This document shows positions 6,783 through 14,640 of a DNA stretch of 15,747 nt, piece after piece. The translations under genes were made by a program, and so were the position numbers. Below the pieces are notes generated by a model that worked only from the letters and a program-made list of their open reading frames with translations, was not told the origin of the DNA and ran no database searches. The stretch is taken from the NCBI GenBank assembly GCA_016286075.1, contig JAEERZ010000023.1, forward strand, positions 1 to 15,747, read 5' to 3'. The stretch is from Selenomonadaceae bacterium (GTDB lineage: Bacteria > Bacillota > Negativicutes > Selenomonadales > Selenomonadaceae). How positions within the stretch are numbered: the stretch's first letter is position 1; each line of letters starts with the position of its first letter.

Positions 6783-6824
6783 CAAAAAAGAAAACCCGCG
6801 AAGAAACGCTCGTTTCTCGCGGGT
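6783..6824 (-). terminator. Intrinsic terminator of the cdaA-cdaR-glmM operon
   Basis: ACCCGCGA (6794-6801) plus GAAACG (6803-6808) pairs with CGTTTC (6811-6816) plus TCGCGGGT (6817-6824): 14 pairs with one bulged A and a two-base CT interruption, so in RNA the innermost pairs would open into a larger loop. On the minus strand it is followed by TTTTCTTTTTT. It lies about 90 bases after the glmM stop codon. Confidence 0.85.
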
Positions 6825-6860
6825 CTTGCCGTTTTGTTTATCGCTTTTTTGATTTCCAAA

Positions 6861-6880
6861 ATTGTTTCACGTGAAACAAT
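6861..6880. promoter_or_regulatory. parS: parS centromere site (ParB binding)
   Basis: ATTGTTTCACGTGAAACAAT is a perfect 20-bp palindrome whose inner 16 bases, TGTTTCACGTGAAACA (6863-6878), fit the bacterial parS consensus TGTTNCACGTGAAACA exactly. ParB loads and spreads from such sites for chromosome segregation, and they usually cluster near the replication origin. Here it lies between the glmM stop codon and the operon terminator, so it would be transcribed as part of the 3' untranslated region. It has no T-run and should not be taken for a terminator. Confidence 0.93.
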
Positions 6881-6911
6881 CGAACATAATCTGAAAATCC
6901 GATGAATAATT

Positions 6912-8261
6912 TTAACCGAGTTCCTCACGAACGACGTCGGCGATGCGCTGACAGATTTCTTCCAGTTGTCCCTGCTCCGGCCCTTCCGCCATGACGCGAA
7001 TCAAAGGCTCCGTGCCCGACGGGCGGACGAGGATTCGGCCGTTGTCCCCCAAAAGCGCGCTTTCGTCGTCGATGGCCTTCTTGATCCGCGCATTTTCTTC
7101 CCAGCCGTCTTTCGTCTTGACGGTCACATTGACAAGAAGCTGCGGATAGCTGGTCATCATAGCGGTCAGTTTGGAAGCCGGGCCTCCTTTTTTCTTCAGC
7201 ACGCGCAGCACCTGCAGCGCCGTAACGAGTCCGTCGCCCGTGGTGGCGATGTCTCCGAAAATGATATGCCCCGACTGCTCGCCGCCCAGCGCGTAGCCGT
7301 GAGCGCGCATTTCCTCCAGCACATAACGGTCGCCGACCTTCGTGACCTCTACACGCCCTCCGGCAGCTTTCACAGCTTTATGGAAGCCGATATTGGCCAT
7401 TACCGTCGTCACGATGGTGTCGCCCGGCAGGGCTCCCTTCTCTTTCAGTGCGAGTCCGCAAAGCACCAGCATACGGTCGCCGTCGAGAACGTTTCCTTTC
7501 TCGTCCACGCACAGGCAGCGATCGGCGTCCCCGTCGTGCGCCACGCCGATATCCGCGCCCACCTCTTTGACTTTCCGGATCAAGGCTTCCAAATGTGTGG
7601 AACCGCATGCGTCGTTGATGTTCAAACCGTTCGGGTCGTCATGGATGACCGTGAGCTCCGCGCCAAGCTGCCGCAGGATTGTCGGCATCGCCTCGTACGC
7701 CGCGCCGTTCGCACAGTCAAGCACGATCTTCATGCCGTCGAGCCTCGTATCTGTGGTCGAAAGCACGAAATCAATATATTCCTGTAAAAGTCCCTTGTTG
7801 TATTTCAGCGAGCCCACCAACGAGCCGGAGGGACGATAAAAATCATCCTGTTTCGCTATACGGTGCACGATAGCTTCTATCTCGTCCTCTACTTCGTCGG
7901 GAAGCTTGTAGCCGTCGCCGCCGAAAAATTTGATGCCGTTGTCGCCGAAAGGGTTATGGGAAGCGGAAACGACGATGCCAGCCGCCATCTTATGCTTTTT
8001 CGTGAGATACGCGACAGCCGGCGTCGGGATAATCCCCGCAATGACCGCATGTCCGCCCGCCGAGCAGACGCCCGCCGCCAATGCCGAAATGAACATGGCT
8101 CCGGAAATCCGGGTATCACGTCCGATCAGGATCTCAGGGCGCACCTTGCCGTCTTTATTGAAATAGAGCGCCGCCGCACGTCCCAGACGATACGCAAGCT
8201 CCGGGGTGAGTTCCAGATTGGCTTCCCCGCGCACGCCGTCCGTACCAAACATTCTTGCCAT
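6912..8261 (-). CDS. glmM: Phosphoglucosamine mutase
   Basis: GlmM interconverts glucosamine-6-phosphate and glucosamine-1-phosphate in the cytoplasm, on the way to UDP-GlcNAc for peptidoglycan. I start it at ATG 8261 (MARMFGTDGVRG, the typical family N-terminus), nine bases after AGGGGGA, giving 449 residues. The frame stays open upstream to 8342, but that part is not conserved and overlaps the preceding gene. All four active-site elements are present: the phosphoserine loop SASHNP (99-104, Ser101), the Mg2+ site DGDADR (243-248), the sugar loop GGEQSG (326-331) and the phosphate-binding RPSGTEPLIR (413-422). It is last in the cdaA-cdaR-FAD dehydrogenase-glmM operon, 49 bases after the previous gene. 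In Bacillus, Listeria and relatives GlmM also binds and inhibits CdaA, which fits the shared operon. Confidence 0.97.
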   Translation of the reverse strand: MARMFGTDGVRGEANLELTPELAYRLGRAAALYFNKDGKVRPEILIGRDTRISGAMFISALAAGVCSAGGHAVIAGIIPTPAVAYLTKKHKMAAGIVVSASHNPFGDNGIKFFGGDGYKLPDEVEDEIEAIVHRIAKQDDFYRPSGSLVGSLKYNKGLLQEYIDFVLSTTDTRLDGMKIVLDCANGAAYEAMPTILRQLGAELTVIHDDPNGLNINDACGSTHLEALIRKVKEVGADIGVAHDGDADRCLCVDEKGNVLDGDRMLVLCGLALKEKGALPGDTIVTTVMANIGFHKAVKAAGGRVEVTKVGDRYVLEEMRAHGYALGGEQSGHIIFGDIATTGDGLVTALQVLRVLKKKGGPASKLTAMMTSYPQLLVNVTVKTKDGWEENARIKKAIDDESALLGDNGRILVRPSGTEPLIRVMAEGPEQGQLEEICQRIADVVREELG

Positions 8262-8310
8262 GATATATGTTCCCCCTGCCGGTTTGATTTCATTCATTAT
8301 AAATACTGCC

Positions 8311-9930
8311 CTATATTTTACCCATTTGCCGCAAAAAAGCAAGAGCCGCTTTCAAACCGTCCACCGCCGCGCTCATAATGCCGCCCGCGTATCCCGCGCC
8401 CTCGCCCACGGGGTAAAGTCCCGGCGTCGAGAGGGAGAGAAAGCTTTCCCTGTCGCGCAATATGCGGCAGGGAGACGACGAGCGCATCTCGACGCCCGTG
8501 AGCGGTACGTCTTCGGCGGCGAAACCTCGAATTTTCGCGTCAAAAGCCGGAAGCGCGTCCCGAAGCGTCCGCGCGACGAAGTCCGGCAGGCACTCGTCAA
8601 GGCGACAAGGCACGACGCCGGGGCGATAGCTGGGCGTGACGCAAAAATCACGGCTGTCCGCCGTACCGCGGAGAAAGTCCCCGACGCTTTGCACCGGCGC
8701 GCGAAAGTCACTGCCCGCCAACCGAAACGCCGCCGCCTCATACTCCCGCTGGAACGCGACGCCGCCCAAAACCTCGCCCCCGAAATCCTCGGGACGCACC
8801 TGCGCCAGGAGCGCGGCGTTCGCCACGCCGGAATTCCGCGCGTAAAGGCTCATACCGTTCGTCACGACGCGGCCCTGCTCCGAAGCCGCCGCCACCACCT
8901 GCCCGCCGGGGCACATGCAGAACGAATAGGCGCCCCGCCCCGTCGCCTCATCCTGAAATACCAATGCGTAATCCGCCGCGCCGAGGCGCGGATTTCCCGC
9001 CTCGCCTCCGTACTGCGCGCGGTCAATCATCTCTTGCGGATGCTCGACGCGAAGGCCCACGGCAAAGGCTTTCGCCTCCATCGCGACGCCGGTTTCATAC
9101 AGCATTTGATACGTATCGCGGGCCGAATGCCCGACGGCTAAGAAGACCGCATCCGCTTCAATCCGTTCGCCGCCCGCAAGGCGAACTCCCGAAACGCTTC
9201 CCGAATCCGCCTCCAGCGTCTCCACGCGCGCCCCGAATCGAACCTCGCCGCCCAGCCGTATAATCTCGGCGCGAATATTTTTTACGACGTCCCGCAGGAG
9301 GTCGGTGCCGATATGAGGCTTCGCCAGATACCGTATCTCCTCCGGCGCGCCCGCACGGATAAACGCGTCGATCACGTCCCGCTGCAGCGGGTCGCCGCCC
9401 CGGGCCGTCAATTTACCGTCGGAAAACGTACCCGCGCCGCCCTCGCCGAACTGCACGTTCGTATTCTCGTCCAGCGGACCGCCCGACCAAAACCGCTGAA
9501 TCGCCGCGTGACGCGCGTCCACATCCTGCCCGCGCTCGACGACGAGGGGATTACAGCCCGCCGCCGCAAGCGCCAACGCCGCGAACATGCCGGCGGGACC
9601 GAAGCCGACGACAACGGGACGTTTTTCCGGCGCGAAAGACTCTTCCTCCGCGAGACGCGCAAAAACAGACGGCTCTTTTTCCGGCGACGCGGAAATTTTC
9701 TTGTCGCGGCGGAACCTTCCGAGAATCCGCCGGTCGCCTTCTTCCGTTTCCACGTCCAACACATAGGAAAACAAGATCGGCGCGCCGCGCCGCCGCCGCG
9801 CGTCCACCGCCCGCCGCACAATTTCCACATGCCGCACCGATTCGCGGCGAAGCGAAAGCCGCTCCGCTGCGAGTTCTTCCAAAGGGCGTCCGTCTCCAAT
9901 CGGCACATGAAGCTCCGAGATCCGTATCAT
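8311..9930 (-). CDS. FAD-dependent dehydrogenase of unknown substrate (COG2509-like)
   Basis: The protein has 539 residues from ATG 9930, chosen because GGGAGGAATC directly precedes it; longer in-frame starts up to 9978 lack a site of this quality. After an N-terminal domain of about 100 residues (MIRISELHVPIG at the start), a Rossmann FAD site appears at about 104-134: RPVVVGFGPAGMFAALALAAAG with GFGPAG at 109-114 and the strand-2 acidic residue in VVERG. Further conserved stretches are FGEGGAGTFSDGKL, the NIRAEIIRLGGEVRF region, FLAVGHSARDTY, SFCMCPGGQVV and the C-terminal FAD-closing GEGAGYAGGI (509-518). There is no signal peptide, so it is probably cytosolic. This is the uncharacterised 'FAD-dependent dehydrogenase' group; its reaction is not known. 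It lies between cdaR and glmM in the same direction. Codon use is more GC-rich than in the transporters to its left. Confidence 0.88.
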   Translation of the reverse strand: MIRISELHVPIGDGRPLEELAAERLSLRRESVRHVEIVRRAVDARRRRGAPILFSYVLDVETEEGDRRILGRFRRDKKISASPEKEPSVFARLAEEESFAPEKRPVVVGFGPAGMFAALALAAAGCNPLVVERGQDVDARHAAIQRFWSGGPLDENTNVQFGEGGAGTFSDGKLTARGGDPLQRDVIDAFIRAGAPEEIRYLAKPHIGTDLLRDVVKNIRAEIIRLGGEVRFGARVETLEADSGSVSGVRLAGGERIEADAVFLAVGHSARDTYQMLYETGVAMEAKAFAVGLRVEHPQEMIDRAQYGGEAGNPRLGAADYALVFQDEATGRGAYSFCMCPGGQVVAAASEQGRVVTNGMSLYARNSGVANAALLAQVRPEDFGGEVLGGVAFQREYEAAAFRLAGSDFRAPVQSVGDFLRGTADSRDFCVTPSYRPGVVPCRLDECLPDFVARTLRDALPAFDAKIRGFAAEDVPLTGVEMRSSSPCRILRDRESFLSLSTPGLYPVGEGAGYAGGIMSAAVDGLKAALAFLRQMGKI

Positions 9931-9966
9931 GATTCCTCCCATGCAAAAACAAGAAATAACAAAGGA

Positions 9967-9989
9967 CGCGGCGGACATCTCCCGCCGCG
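9967..9989 (-). other. GC-rich hairpin between cdaR and the FAD dehydrogenase
   Basis: CGCGGCGG (9967-9974) pairs with CCGCCGCG (9982-9989) around a 7-base loop. On the minus strand it is followed by a T-rich but interrupted stretch (CCTTTGTTATTTCTTG). It could be a leaky terminator that lowers expression of the two downstream genes relative to cdaA-cdaR. Confidence 0.42.
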
Positions 9990-10006
9990 CCCCTGTTAAT
10001 AACTAC

Positions 10007-10936
10007 CTATTGCCGTTTCACGACGAGGTGCACCGTCACCATCTTGTTCGTAACCGTCACGCCTTCCGGCAGCGCCAACGCCACCGACCGCGTTTCCGAC
10101 TCCGTCAACCCGGCGACGGGAATCGGCTCCGTCGGCAAGCTCGTCACCGCGTCGAGCGTCTTGCTCACACCCGCCATCTCAATACGCGACGGCTCAACGC
10201 GAACATCCGCCAACGTATACCCGGGCGCCACCGAGCCTTCGATGGTCGGCTTCACTTCAACCGCTTTCCGTGACAGACTGCGGGCAAAGTTCACATGAAC
10301 CGAAACCACTTTAGGCACGATTCGAATCCCCTCAACGACCTCTCCGTCTTCGTCCACCGGCTGCACAGACACTTCAATGTCCATATCGCCTGTAGCCGTC
10401 TTCGGAATGGCCACCGTTCCCACGACTTCCGCCACCGTGCCGATGAGGGACTGAGGCCCGATTACCGTCACCGAACTCGTTTCAGGCTCGATGCCGGCCA
10501 CCGTCCACCCTGCGGGGGAGGCGCCGGAACGGACAACTCGAATCGCCATCCGCTTTTGGATAATCGGATCAATGGTAAAAGCCACCACATCCGGGGAAAC
10601 GGAAAGAAGTTCGACGCCTTGGGGAATCACCGTCTGCACATGCAGCGGATGCTTTCCCGGCTCCAATCCGGCAAGATCGACAAAAGCTTTGATCTCGTCC
10701 GAGCTGATGGCCGCGAAAATCGACCGCGGCGCGCGCAGCTTGATTCTCACACTGTCCGCGCTTTGCGTCACCCGGGACTCTCCGGGAGCATTAAGGACGG
10801 CCAGCGGAACGGAAAATCCGCTTTCCATGGCAGGATTCTGGTCGTCCATCACAAAGGCCCAAAGAACGCAAGCCGCAACCAGAGCGACGATCTTCACCGG
10901 CAGATTCTGAAGAAAAAATCCCTTCAGGCTGTTCAT
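10007..10936 (-). CDS. cdaR: CdaR (YbbR-domain) regulator of the diadenylate cyclase
   Basis: The protein has 309 residues. A short cytoplasmic N-terminus and one membrane anchor (about residues 12-30, LPVKIVALVAACVLWAFV) are followed by an extracytoplasmic part made of YbbR-type repeats, roughly 40-130, 135-215 and 220-305. Each is beta-rich with Val-Thr-hydrophobic patterns such as VTVIGPQSLIGTVAEV and IEMAGVSKTLDAV. CdaR proteins bind CdaA at the membrane and adjust its c-di-AMP synthesis. The ATG overlaps the cdaA stop codon by four bases (ATGA), so the two are translationally coupled. The repeat number is my estimate; the family call rests on the N-terminus, the repeat pattern and the position after cdaA. 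Confidence 0.93.
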   Translation of the reverse strand: MNSLKGFFLQNLPVKIVALVAACVLWAFVMDDQNPAMESGFSVPLAVLNAPGESRVTQSADSVRIKLRAPRSIFAAISSDEIKAFVDLAGLEPGKHPLHVQTVIPQGVELLSVSPDVVAFTIDPIIQKRMAIRVVRSGASPAGWTVAGIEPETSSVTVIGPQSLIGTVAEVVGTVAIPKTATGDMDIEVSVQPVDEDGEVVEGIRIVPKVVSVHVNFARSLSRKAVEVKPTIEGSVAPGYTLADVRVEPSRIEMAGVSKTLDAVTSLPTEPIPVAGLTESETRSVALALPEGVTVTNKMVTVHLVVKRQ

Positions 10937-11793
10937 TTCTTCTTATTCCTCCAGTTTTTGATCATTTCCTTCAGGCTCATCTTTTCCGGCTCGAATATGG
11001 GTTTCAGATAACGCCGGAGTTTGGCGGAATCAATCCGCCTGTGAATGTGCCCGTTTTCCGCCACCGATATGATACCCGTCTCCTCGCTGACAATGAGAAT
11101 CAACGCGTCGCACTGCTCCGAAAGTCCGATAGCCGCTCTGTGCCGCGTTCCTAATTCCGTAGAAAGCGACCGGTTCTCGGTCAGCGGCAGGAGGCATCCC
11201 GCCGCGATGATGCGTTTGCCGCGAATAACGGCCGCGCCGTCGTGCAGCGGCGTATTCACGAAAAAGATGTTTCGTAATAATTCCTTTGATACAAGTCCGT
11301 CGACCTGTATGCCCGTCCGACAGATATCGTTCAGTCCCATGTTCCGCTCAACGACAATCAGCGCGCCTGTCTTCACCGCCGACATCTCACGAAGCGCAGA
11401 GTCTAACTCCTGCATCACGCTCTCCGCATCTTCGTCATTCAGGAATGACGAATGCGCCAGGAATCTCCCCGCGCCTATATGCTCCAACGCGCGCCGCAAT
11501 TCCGGCTGAAACACGATGGGCATCGCGACGAAAAGCAGCGTCACCGTTTTGGACAACAGCCAGTAAATCGCATGCAGATTCAGCAAATTGAAAAGGAGCG
11601 TAAGCACCAGCAGGAAAATGATTCCCCGAACCAACGTAATGGCGCGCGTATCTTCCAGCATCTCATACAATTTATAAAAAATGATAGCGACGAGAAAAAT
11701 ATCCAAAAGATCCAGCACGCCCAGCGTGGAAAGAATGCCGCGAAGCTGCCCGGGCAGTTGAAGCGTCGACATGGAGAGGCTTTCCAAATTCAT
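10933..11793 (-). CDS. cdaA: Membrane diadenylate cyclase CdaA
   Basis: CdaA makes cyclic di-AMP from two ATP. The protein has 286 residues, the standard CdaA length of about 270-290. Three membrane spans lie at about 24-42, 53-73 and 77-93. The DisA_N/DAC catalytic domain follows (about 100-265) with both active-site motifs: D175-G176-A177 in NTPLHDGAAVIRG and R207-H208-R209 in GTRHRAAIG. The segment after LVSKELL and the ETGIISVA strand are typical as well. A purine-rich AAGGGGGG stretch lies just before the ATG; a second ATG seven codons in (MSTLQLP) is an alternative start. It is first in the cdaA-cdaR-FAD dehydrogenase-glmM operon, the conserved arrangement linking c-di-AMP signalling to cell-wall precursor synthesis. 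Confidence 0.97.
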   Translation of the reverse strand: MNLESLSMSTLQLPGQLRGILSTLGVLDLLDIFLVAIIFYKLYEMLEDTRAITLVRGIIFLLVLTLLFNLLNLHAIYWLLSKTVTLLFVAMPIVFQPELRRALEHIGAGRFLAHSSFLNDEDAESVMQELDSALREMSAVKTGALIVVERNMGLNDICRTGIQVDGLVSKELLRNIFFVNTPLHDGAAVIRGKRIIAAGCLLPLTENRSLSTELGTRHRAAIGLSEQCDALILIVSEETGIISVAENGHIHRRIDSAKLRRYLKPIFEPEKMSLKEMIKNWRNKKK

Positions 11794-11840
11794 ACCTATC
11801 CCCCCTTCCGATAAAAGAGAGCCTTCTCCTTTTTTGTTTT

Positions 11841-11869
11841 ATGATAACGCGTCTCTATGAAAAGCTCAT
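11841..11869 (-). promoter_or_regulatory. Possible promoter of the cdaA operon
   Basis: On the minus strand TATCAT (11846-11841, 5 of 6 matches to the -10 consensus) lies 17 bases after ATGAGC (11869-11864, a poor -35). This is the best candidate between the hypE terminator and cdaA, and would give a leader of about 40 bases. It is weak on sequence alone. Confidence 0.33.
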
Positions 11870-11890
11870 AAAAATATTTCTCCTTCTATA

Positions 11891-11935
11891 TAAAAAAATC
11901 CTTCCGCCGCAAAATATTTTTTGAAGCGAAAGGAT
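11891..11935 (-). terminator. Intrinsic terminator of the hyp operon
   Basis: On the minus strand ATCCTTTCGC (11935-11926) pairs with GCGGAAGGAT (11907-11898), ten pairs including one G-U, followed by seven T (complement of 11892-11898). It lies about a dozen bases after the hypE stop codon and separates the hyp operon from cdaA. Confidence 0.8.
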
Positions 11936-11946
11936 AACAAAAATCT

Positions 11947-12951
11947 TCAACATATACGGGGAACGAGGCTGCCCGTCGGCATATCGACGATGCGGATTCC
12001 GCCGAGCGCCGTCTTCATCGCGACCTGCCCCGGCGCTTTATCCGTCACCGCGCCGATGCGCCGCGCCTCTTTTCCGTACGGGTGCGCGCGCATGACGGCA
12101 AGCAATTCCTCCGTTTTTTCAGCGGGGACGAAGGTGATGAGCTTTCCCTCGTTCGCCAGATACAACGGCTCAAAACCGAGCAGCTCGCAGACGCTCTCGA
12201 CCTCCGGACGCACGGGAATCGCTTCCTCGTCCAGCAAGATCCCCGTCCCCGACTGCATCGCCAGCTCGTTCAGCGTCGCTGCCGCGCCGCCCCGCGTCGG
12301 ATCGCGCAAGCAGGCAATTTCCGGCACGGCGCGAAGCATTTCCTTTACGAGGCCGTTCAAGGGAGCGGCGTCGCTCTTAATCGCCTCCGGAAGCTTCAGC
12401 CCGTGGCGCGCCGCCGTAATCGTCGCCGCGTGGTCGCCGAGGAAGCCGGAAACGATCACGTCCATGCCCGGACGGATATTTTTCGGCGCGACATCAGCGT
12501 TGGGAATCATTTCCCCGACGCCCGCCGTGTTGATGTAAAGCCCGTCGCAGGATCCGTGCCCGACGACCTTCGTGTCGCCGGTAACGATCAAGACGCCCGC
12601 TTCGTCCGCCGCCGCGCGCACGTCCATCAGAACGCGCCGCAATTCCTCGACGTCAAGTCCTTCCTCCAAAATCAGCGACAACGAAAGATATTTTGCCTCC
12701 GCGCCGGTCATCGCGAGATCGTTGACCGTGCCGCAGACCGCCAGCCGCCCGATGCTGCCGCCGGGGAAAAAGAGCGGCGCAACGACGTAGCTGTCCGTGG
12801 TGAACGCAATCTTCCCGCTGGTGTCGAGCGTCGCGCCGTCATGCATACGGTCGAGAATCGGATTGCCCAATATCGGGCGCAGAACTTCCTCGGTCAAAAG
12901 CGCGCTCATGCGTCCGCCCGCGCCATGCGCAAGCTGTATCGTCTCAGTCAT
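11947..12951 (-). CDS. hypE: Hydrogenase maturation protein HypE
   Basis: HypE dehydrates the carbamoyl group put on its C-terminal Cys by HypF, making the thiocyanate that becomes the CN ligands of the NiFe centre. The start is ATG 12951 (MTETIQLAHGAGG), giving 334 residues, the usual length; the frame is open further upstream but that part is antisense noise within hypD. PurM/AIRS-fold signatures are present: HGAGG (9-13), GTVNDLAMTGA (74-84), GDTKVV (125-130) and RDPTRGG (216-222). The chain ends in the diagnostic PRIC, with the modified Cys as residue 334. The start overlaps the hypD stop by eight bases (ATGACTGA), indicating coupled translation. It is last in the operon. No hypF is seen in the window. 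Confidence 0.97.
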   Translation of the reverse strand: MTETIQLAHGAGGRMSALLTEEVLRPILGNPILDRMHDGATLDTSGKIAFTTDSYVVAPLFFPGGSIGRLAVCGTVNDLAMTGAEAKYLSLSLILEEGLDVEELRRVLMDVRAAADEAGVLIVTGDTKVVGHGSCDGLYINTAGVGEMIPNADVAPKNIRPGMDVIVSGFLGDHAATITAARHGLKLPEAIKSDAAPLNGLVKEMLRAVPEIACLRDPTRGGAAATLNELAMQSGTGILLDEEAIPVRPEVESVCELLGFEPLYLANEGKLITFVPAEKTEELLAVMRAHPYGKEARRIGAVTDKAPGQVAMKTALGGIRIVDMPTGSLVPRIC

Positions 12952-14053
12952 ATTGGAAGACGCCTCCCCCGTATTTATGCCACGCCGCACAGACGCCCTC
13001 TGCGGACACCATGCACGGCCCCGCCGGATGCTCCGGCACGCACGCCGTTCCGAACAGCCTGCATTCCTTCGGCAGGATCTTGCCCTGTAGCACCTCGCCG
13101 CAGCGACAGCCGCTTTTCTTCGGCGGCGCAGGCGGTAAATCCAGCGGGCGAACCGCCGAGAAATCAAAGCGCCGATACGGCTCCCGCAAACAAAGCCCGG
13201 AGTCCGGGATCTTTCCAAGACCGCGCCACTCCGCCGCGCACGTTTCGTAGACCTGTTTCATCATCTTTTGCGCCGCGGGGTTCCCCTCCGGACGCACGAC
13301 GCTCTTGTATTCGTTTTCGATGCGCGCCTCTCCCGCCGCAACCTGACGCACGAGACGATAAATGCCGCGCAAAAGTTCCGTCGGAGAGAAACCCGCCACC
13401 ACGCCCGGCAAACGGTACTCCGTCGGCAGGAACGAAAACGCGTCGCTGCCCGTGACGACGGCCACATGCCCCGGCAAAATAAAGCCGTCGATGCGTGCGT
13501 CCTCGTCGGCCAGCAAAGCGCGAATCGCAGGAGGCACCAGCTTTTGCGCCGGCAGCAAGAAGAAATTGCCGACGTCTTCCTGCTCCGCCGTCAACACGGC
13601 GGCGGCAGCCGTCGGCGCCGTGGTCTCGAATCCCACCGCGAGGAACACGACTTTCTTTTCGGGATTCTCTTTCGCGATTGTGAGCGCGTCCATCGGCGAA
13701 TAGACGATTCGCACGTCGCCGCCCCGCGCCGCCGCTTCCGCGAGGCTCGACGAGGAACCGGGCACCTTCAGCATATCGCCGAAGGTCGCGACGATTACGT
13801 CCTCCATGCCCGCGTAAGCGATTGCCGCGTCCATATAGCCGTCCGGCGTCACGCAGACGGGACAGCCGGGGCCGGACACCAGCTCCACCCCGGTCGGCAA
13901 GAGCTGACGAAGGCCCGCGCGAAAAATCGAGACGGTATGCGTGCCGCAGACCTCCATCAGCCGCAGGGGATGTTCCCGCCCCGCCGTGAGGCTTTTGATT
14001 TCCTCTAGCAAGCGCGCCGAAAGCTCTTTCTCCTTTATCGTTTTCTCATCCAT
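12944..14053 (-). CDS. hypD: Hydrogenase maturation protein HypD
   Basis: HypD carries a [4Fe-4S] cluster and, with HypC, is the scaffold on which Fe(CN)2CO is assembled. The protein has 369 residues, normal for the family. Key motifs: CGTHT (36-40), GPGCPVCVTP (61-70, Cys64 and Cys67), ATFGDMLKVPGS (89-100), AVGFETTAPTAA (139-150), ILPGHVAVVTGS (192-203), GVVAGFSP (217-224), and a C-terminal cysteine-rich block (Cys316, 318, 331, 338, 347, 355) that supplies the cluster ligands. A GGAG lies about ten bases before the ATG, inside the end of hypC, and the two genes overlap by eight bases (ATGGATGA). Confidence 0.97.
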   Translation of the reverse strand: MDEKTIKEKELSARLLEEIKSLTAGREHPLRLMEVCGTHTVSIFRAGLRQLLPTGVELVSGPGCPVCVTPDGYMDAAIAYAGMEDVIVATFGDMLKVPGSSSSLAEAAARGGDVRIVYSPMDALTIAKENPEKKVVFLAVGFETTAPTAAAAVLTAEQEDVGNFFLLPAQKLVPPAIRALLADEDARIDGFILPGHVAVVTGSDAFSFLPTEYRLPGVVAGFSPTELLRGIYRLVRQVAAGEARIENEYKSVVRPEGNPAAQKMMKQVYETCAAEWRGLGKIPDSGLCLREPYRRFDFSAVRPLDLPPAPPKKSGCRCGEVLQGKILPKECRLFGTACVPEHPAGPCMVSAEGVCAAWHKYGGGVFQYD

Positions 14054-14297
14054 GCTGCGATAACTCCAGATTCACCGTGCGCGGGCCGCCGTTCATTTCC
14101 GCCCAGAGCGCTTCCGTCTCCGCCATGTCCGTCTCCTCTATGACCTGCATCGCGAACCCCGCGTGGACCAGCACATAGTCCCCCACCTCCGCCTCCGGCA
14201 GCAGCATCAGGCTCGCCTCCCGCGTCACGCCGCGAAGCTCCACCGTGGCAAGGCTGTCTTTTATGGAAACAATTTTCGCCGGCACTGCCAAGCACAT
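14046..14297 (-). CDS. hypC: Hydrogenase maturation chaperone HypC
   Basis: The protein has 83 residues when started at ATG 14297, which gives the invariant N-terminus MCLAVPAKIV with the essential Cys2 exposed after Met removal. The longer in-frame start at 14327 would bury that Cys and is rejected. GGGAGGG is correctly placed upstream. The OB-fold body shows the conserved VGDYVLVHAGFAMQVI (38-53, His45). HypC carries the Fe(CN)2CO unit between HypD and the hydrogenase large subunit. It lies 13 bases after the cupin gene and overlaps hypD. Confidence 0.96.
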   Translation of the reverse strand: MCLAVPAKIVSIKDSLATVELRGVTREASLMLLPEAEVGDYVLVHAGFAMQVIEETDMAETEALWAEMNGGPRTVNLELSQHG

Positions 14298-14310
14298 AGC
14301 TACGCCCTCC

Positions 14311-14640
14311 CTATTGCTGCGGCACAACCGCGAAGAAAACGAAGTCCTCCGGGCCGTCGTTTTTCAGGAAATGCCTGTGCCCCTTCGGGCAGTAATGACA
14401 GTCGCCGGCGGTCAATTTCTCCTCAACGCCGTCGGTGGTCGCCGTCGCTTCGCCGGAAAGCGCGAAAATAATCTCGCTTCCCATCTCATGCGCATGGTCG
14501 CCCACCGTCGCGCCCGCAATCAGACGCGCTTTGATAATACGGTTGTGCTCGTCGGCGAACATTTTCGCCAAAAGCCCCTTTTCGCCGCCCTTGAAATTCG
14601 CCAGCCAATTCTCGTCCATCGCCTTAAAATCCAGCTTCAT
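14311..14640 (-). CDS. Small single-domain cupin in the hyp operon
   Basis: The protein has 109 residues and is a complete one-domain cupin. Motif 1 fits G-x5-HxH-x4-E-x6-G exactly (Gly43, His49, His51, Glu56, Gly63), and motif 2 fits G-x5-PxG-x2-H-x3-N (Gly79, Pro85, Gly87, His90, Asn94). This gives a 3-His/1-Glu metal site: His49, His51, Glu56 and His90. Extra His82, Cys84 and His88 crowd the same loop (CHYCPKGHRH). It has no signal peptide. Its ATG overlaps the endopeptidase stop codon by four bases (ATGA) and hypC follows after 13 bases, so it is translated with the maturation genes. Its role is unknown; a part in metal handling or hydrogenase assembly is suggested only by position. Confidence 0.85.
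   Translation of the reverse strand: MKLDFKAMDENWLANFKGGEKGLLAKMFADEHNRIIKARLIAGATVGDHAHEMGSEIIFALSGEATATTDGVEEKLTAGDCHYCPKGHRHFLKNDGPEDFVFFAVVPQQ

Noticed and set aside
6861..6880. Reading the palindrome as a terminator hairpin
   Set aside because: It has no loop and no T-run, and matches the ParB consensus base for base.
6536..6928. 130-codon minus-strand frame across the glmM 3' region
   Set aside because: It runs through parS, the glmM terminator and AT-rich DNA, is Phe/Lys-rich by composition, and has no domain.
8262..8342. 27-residue extension of GlmM
   Set aside because: It overlaps the end of the FAD dehydrogenase and is not part of the conserved GlmM N-terminus, which begins MARMFGTDGVRG.
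12082..13455. 457-codon plus-strand frame
   Set aside because: It is antisense to hypE and hypD, Arg-rich, and an artefact of GC-rich third positions.
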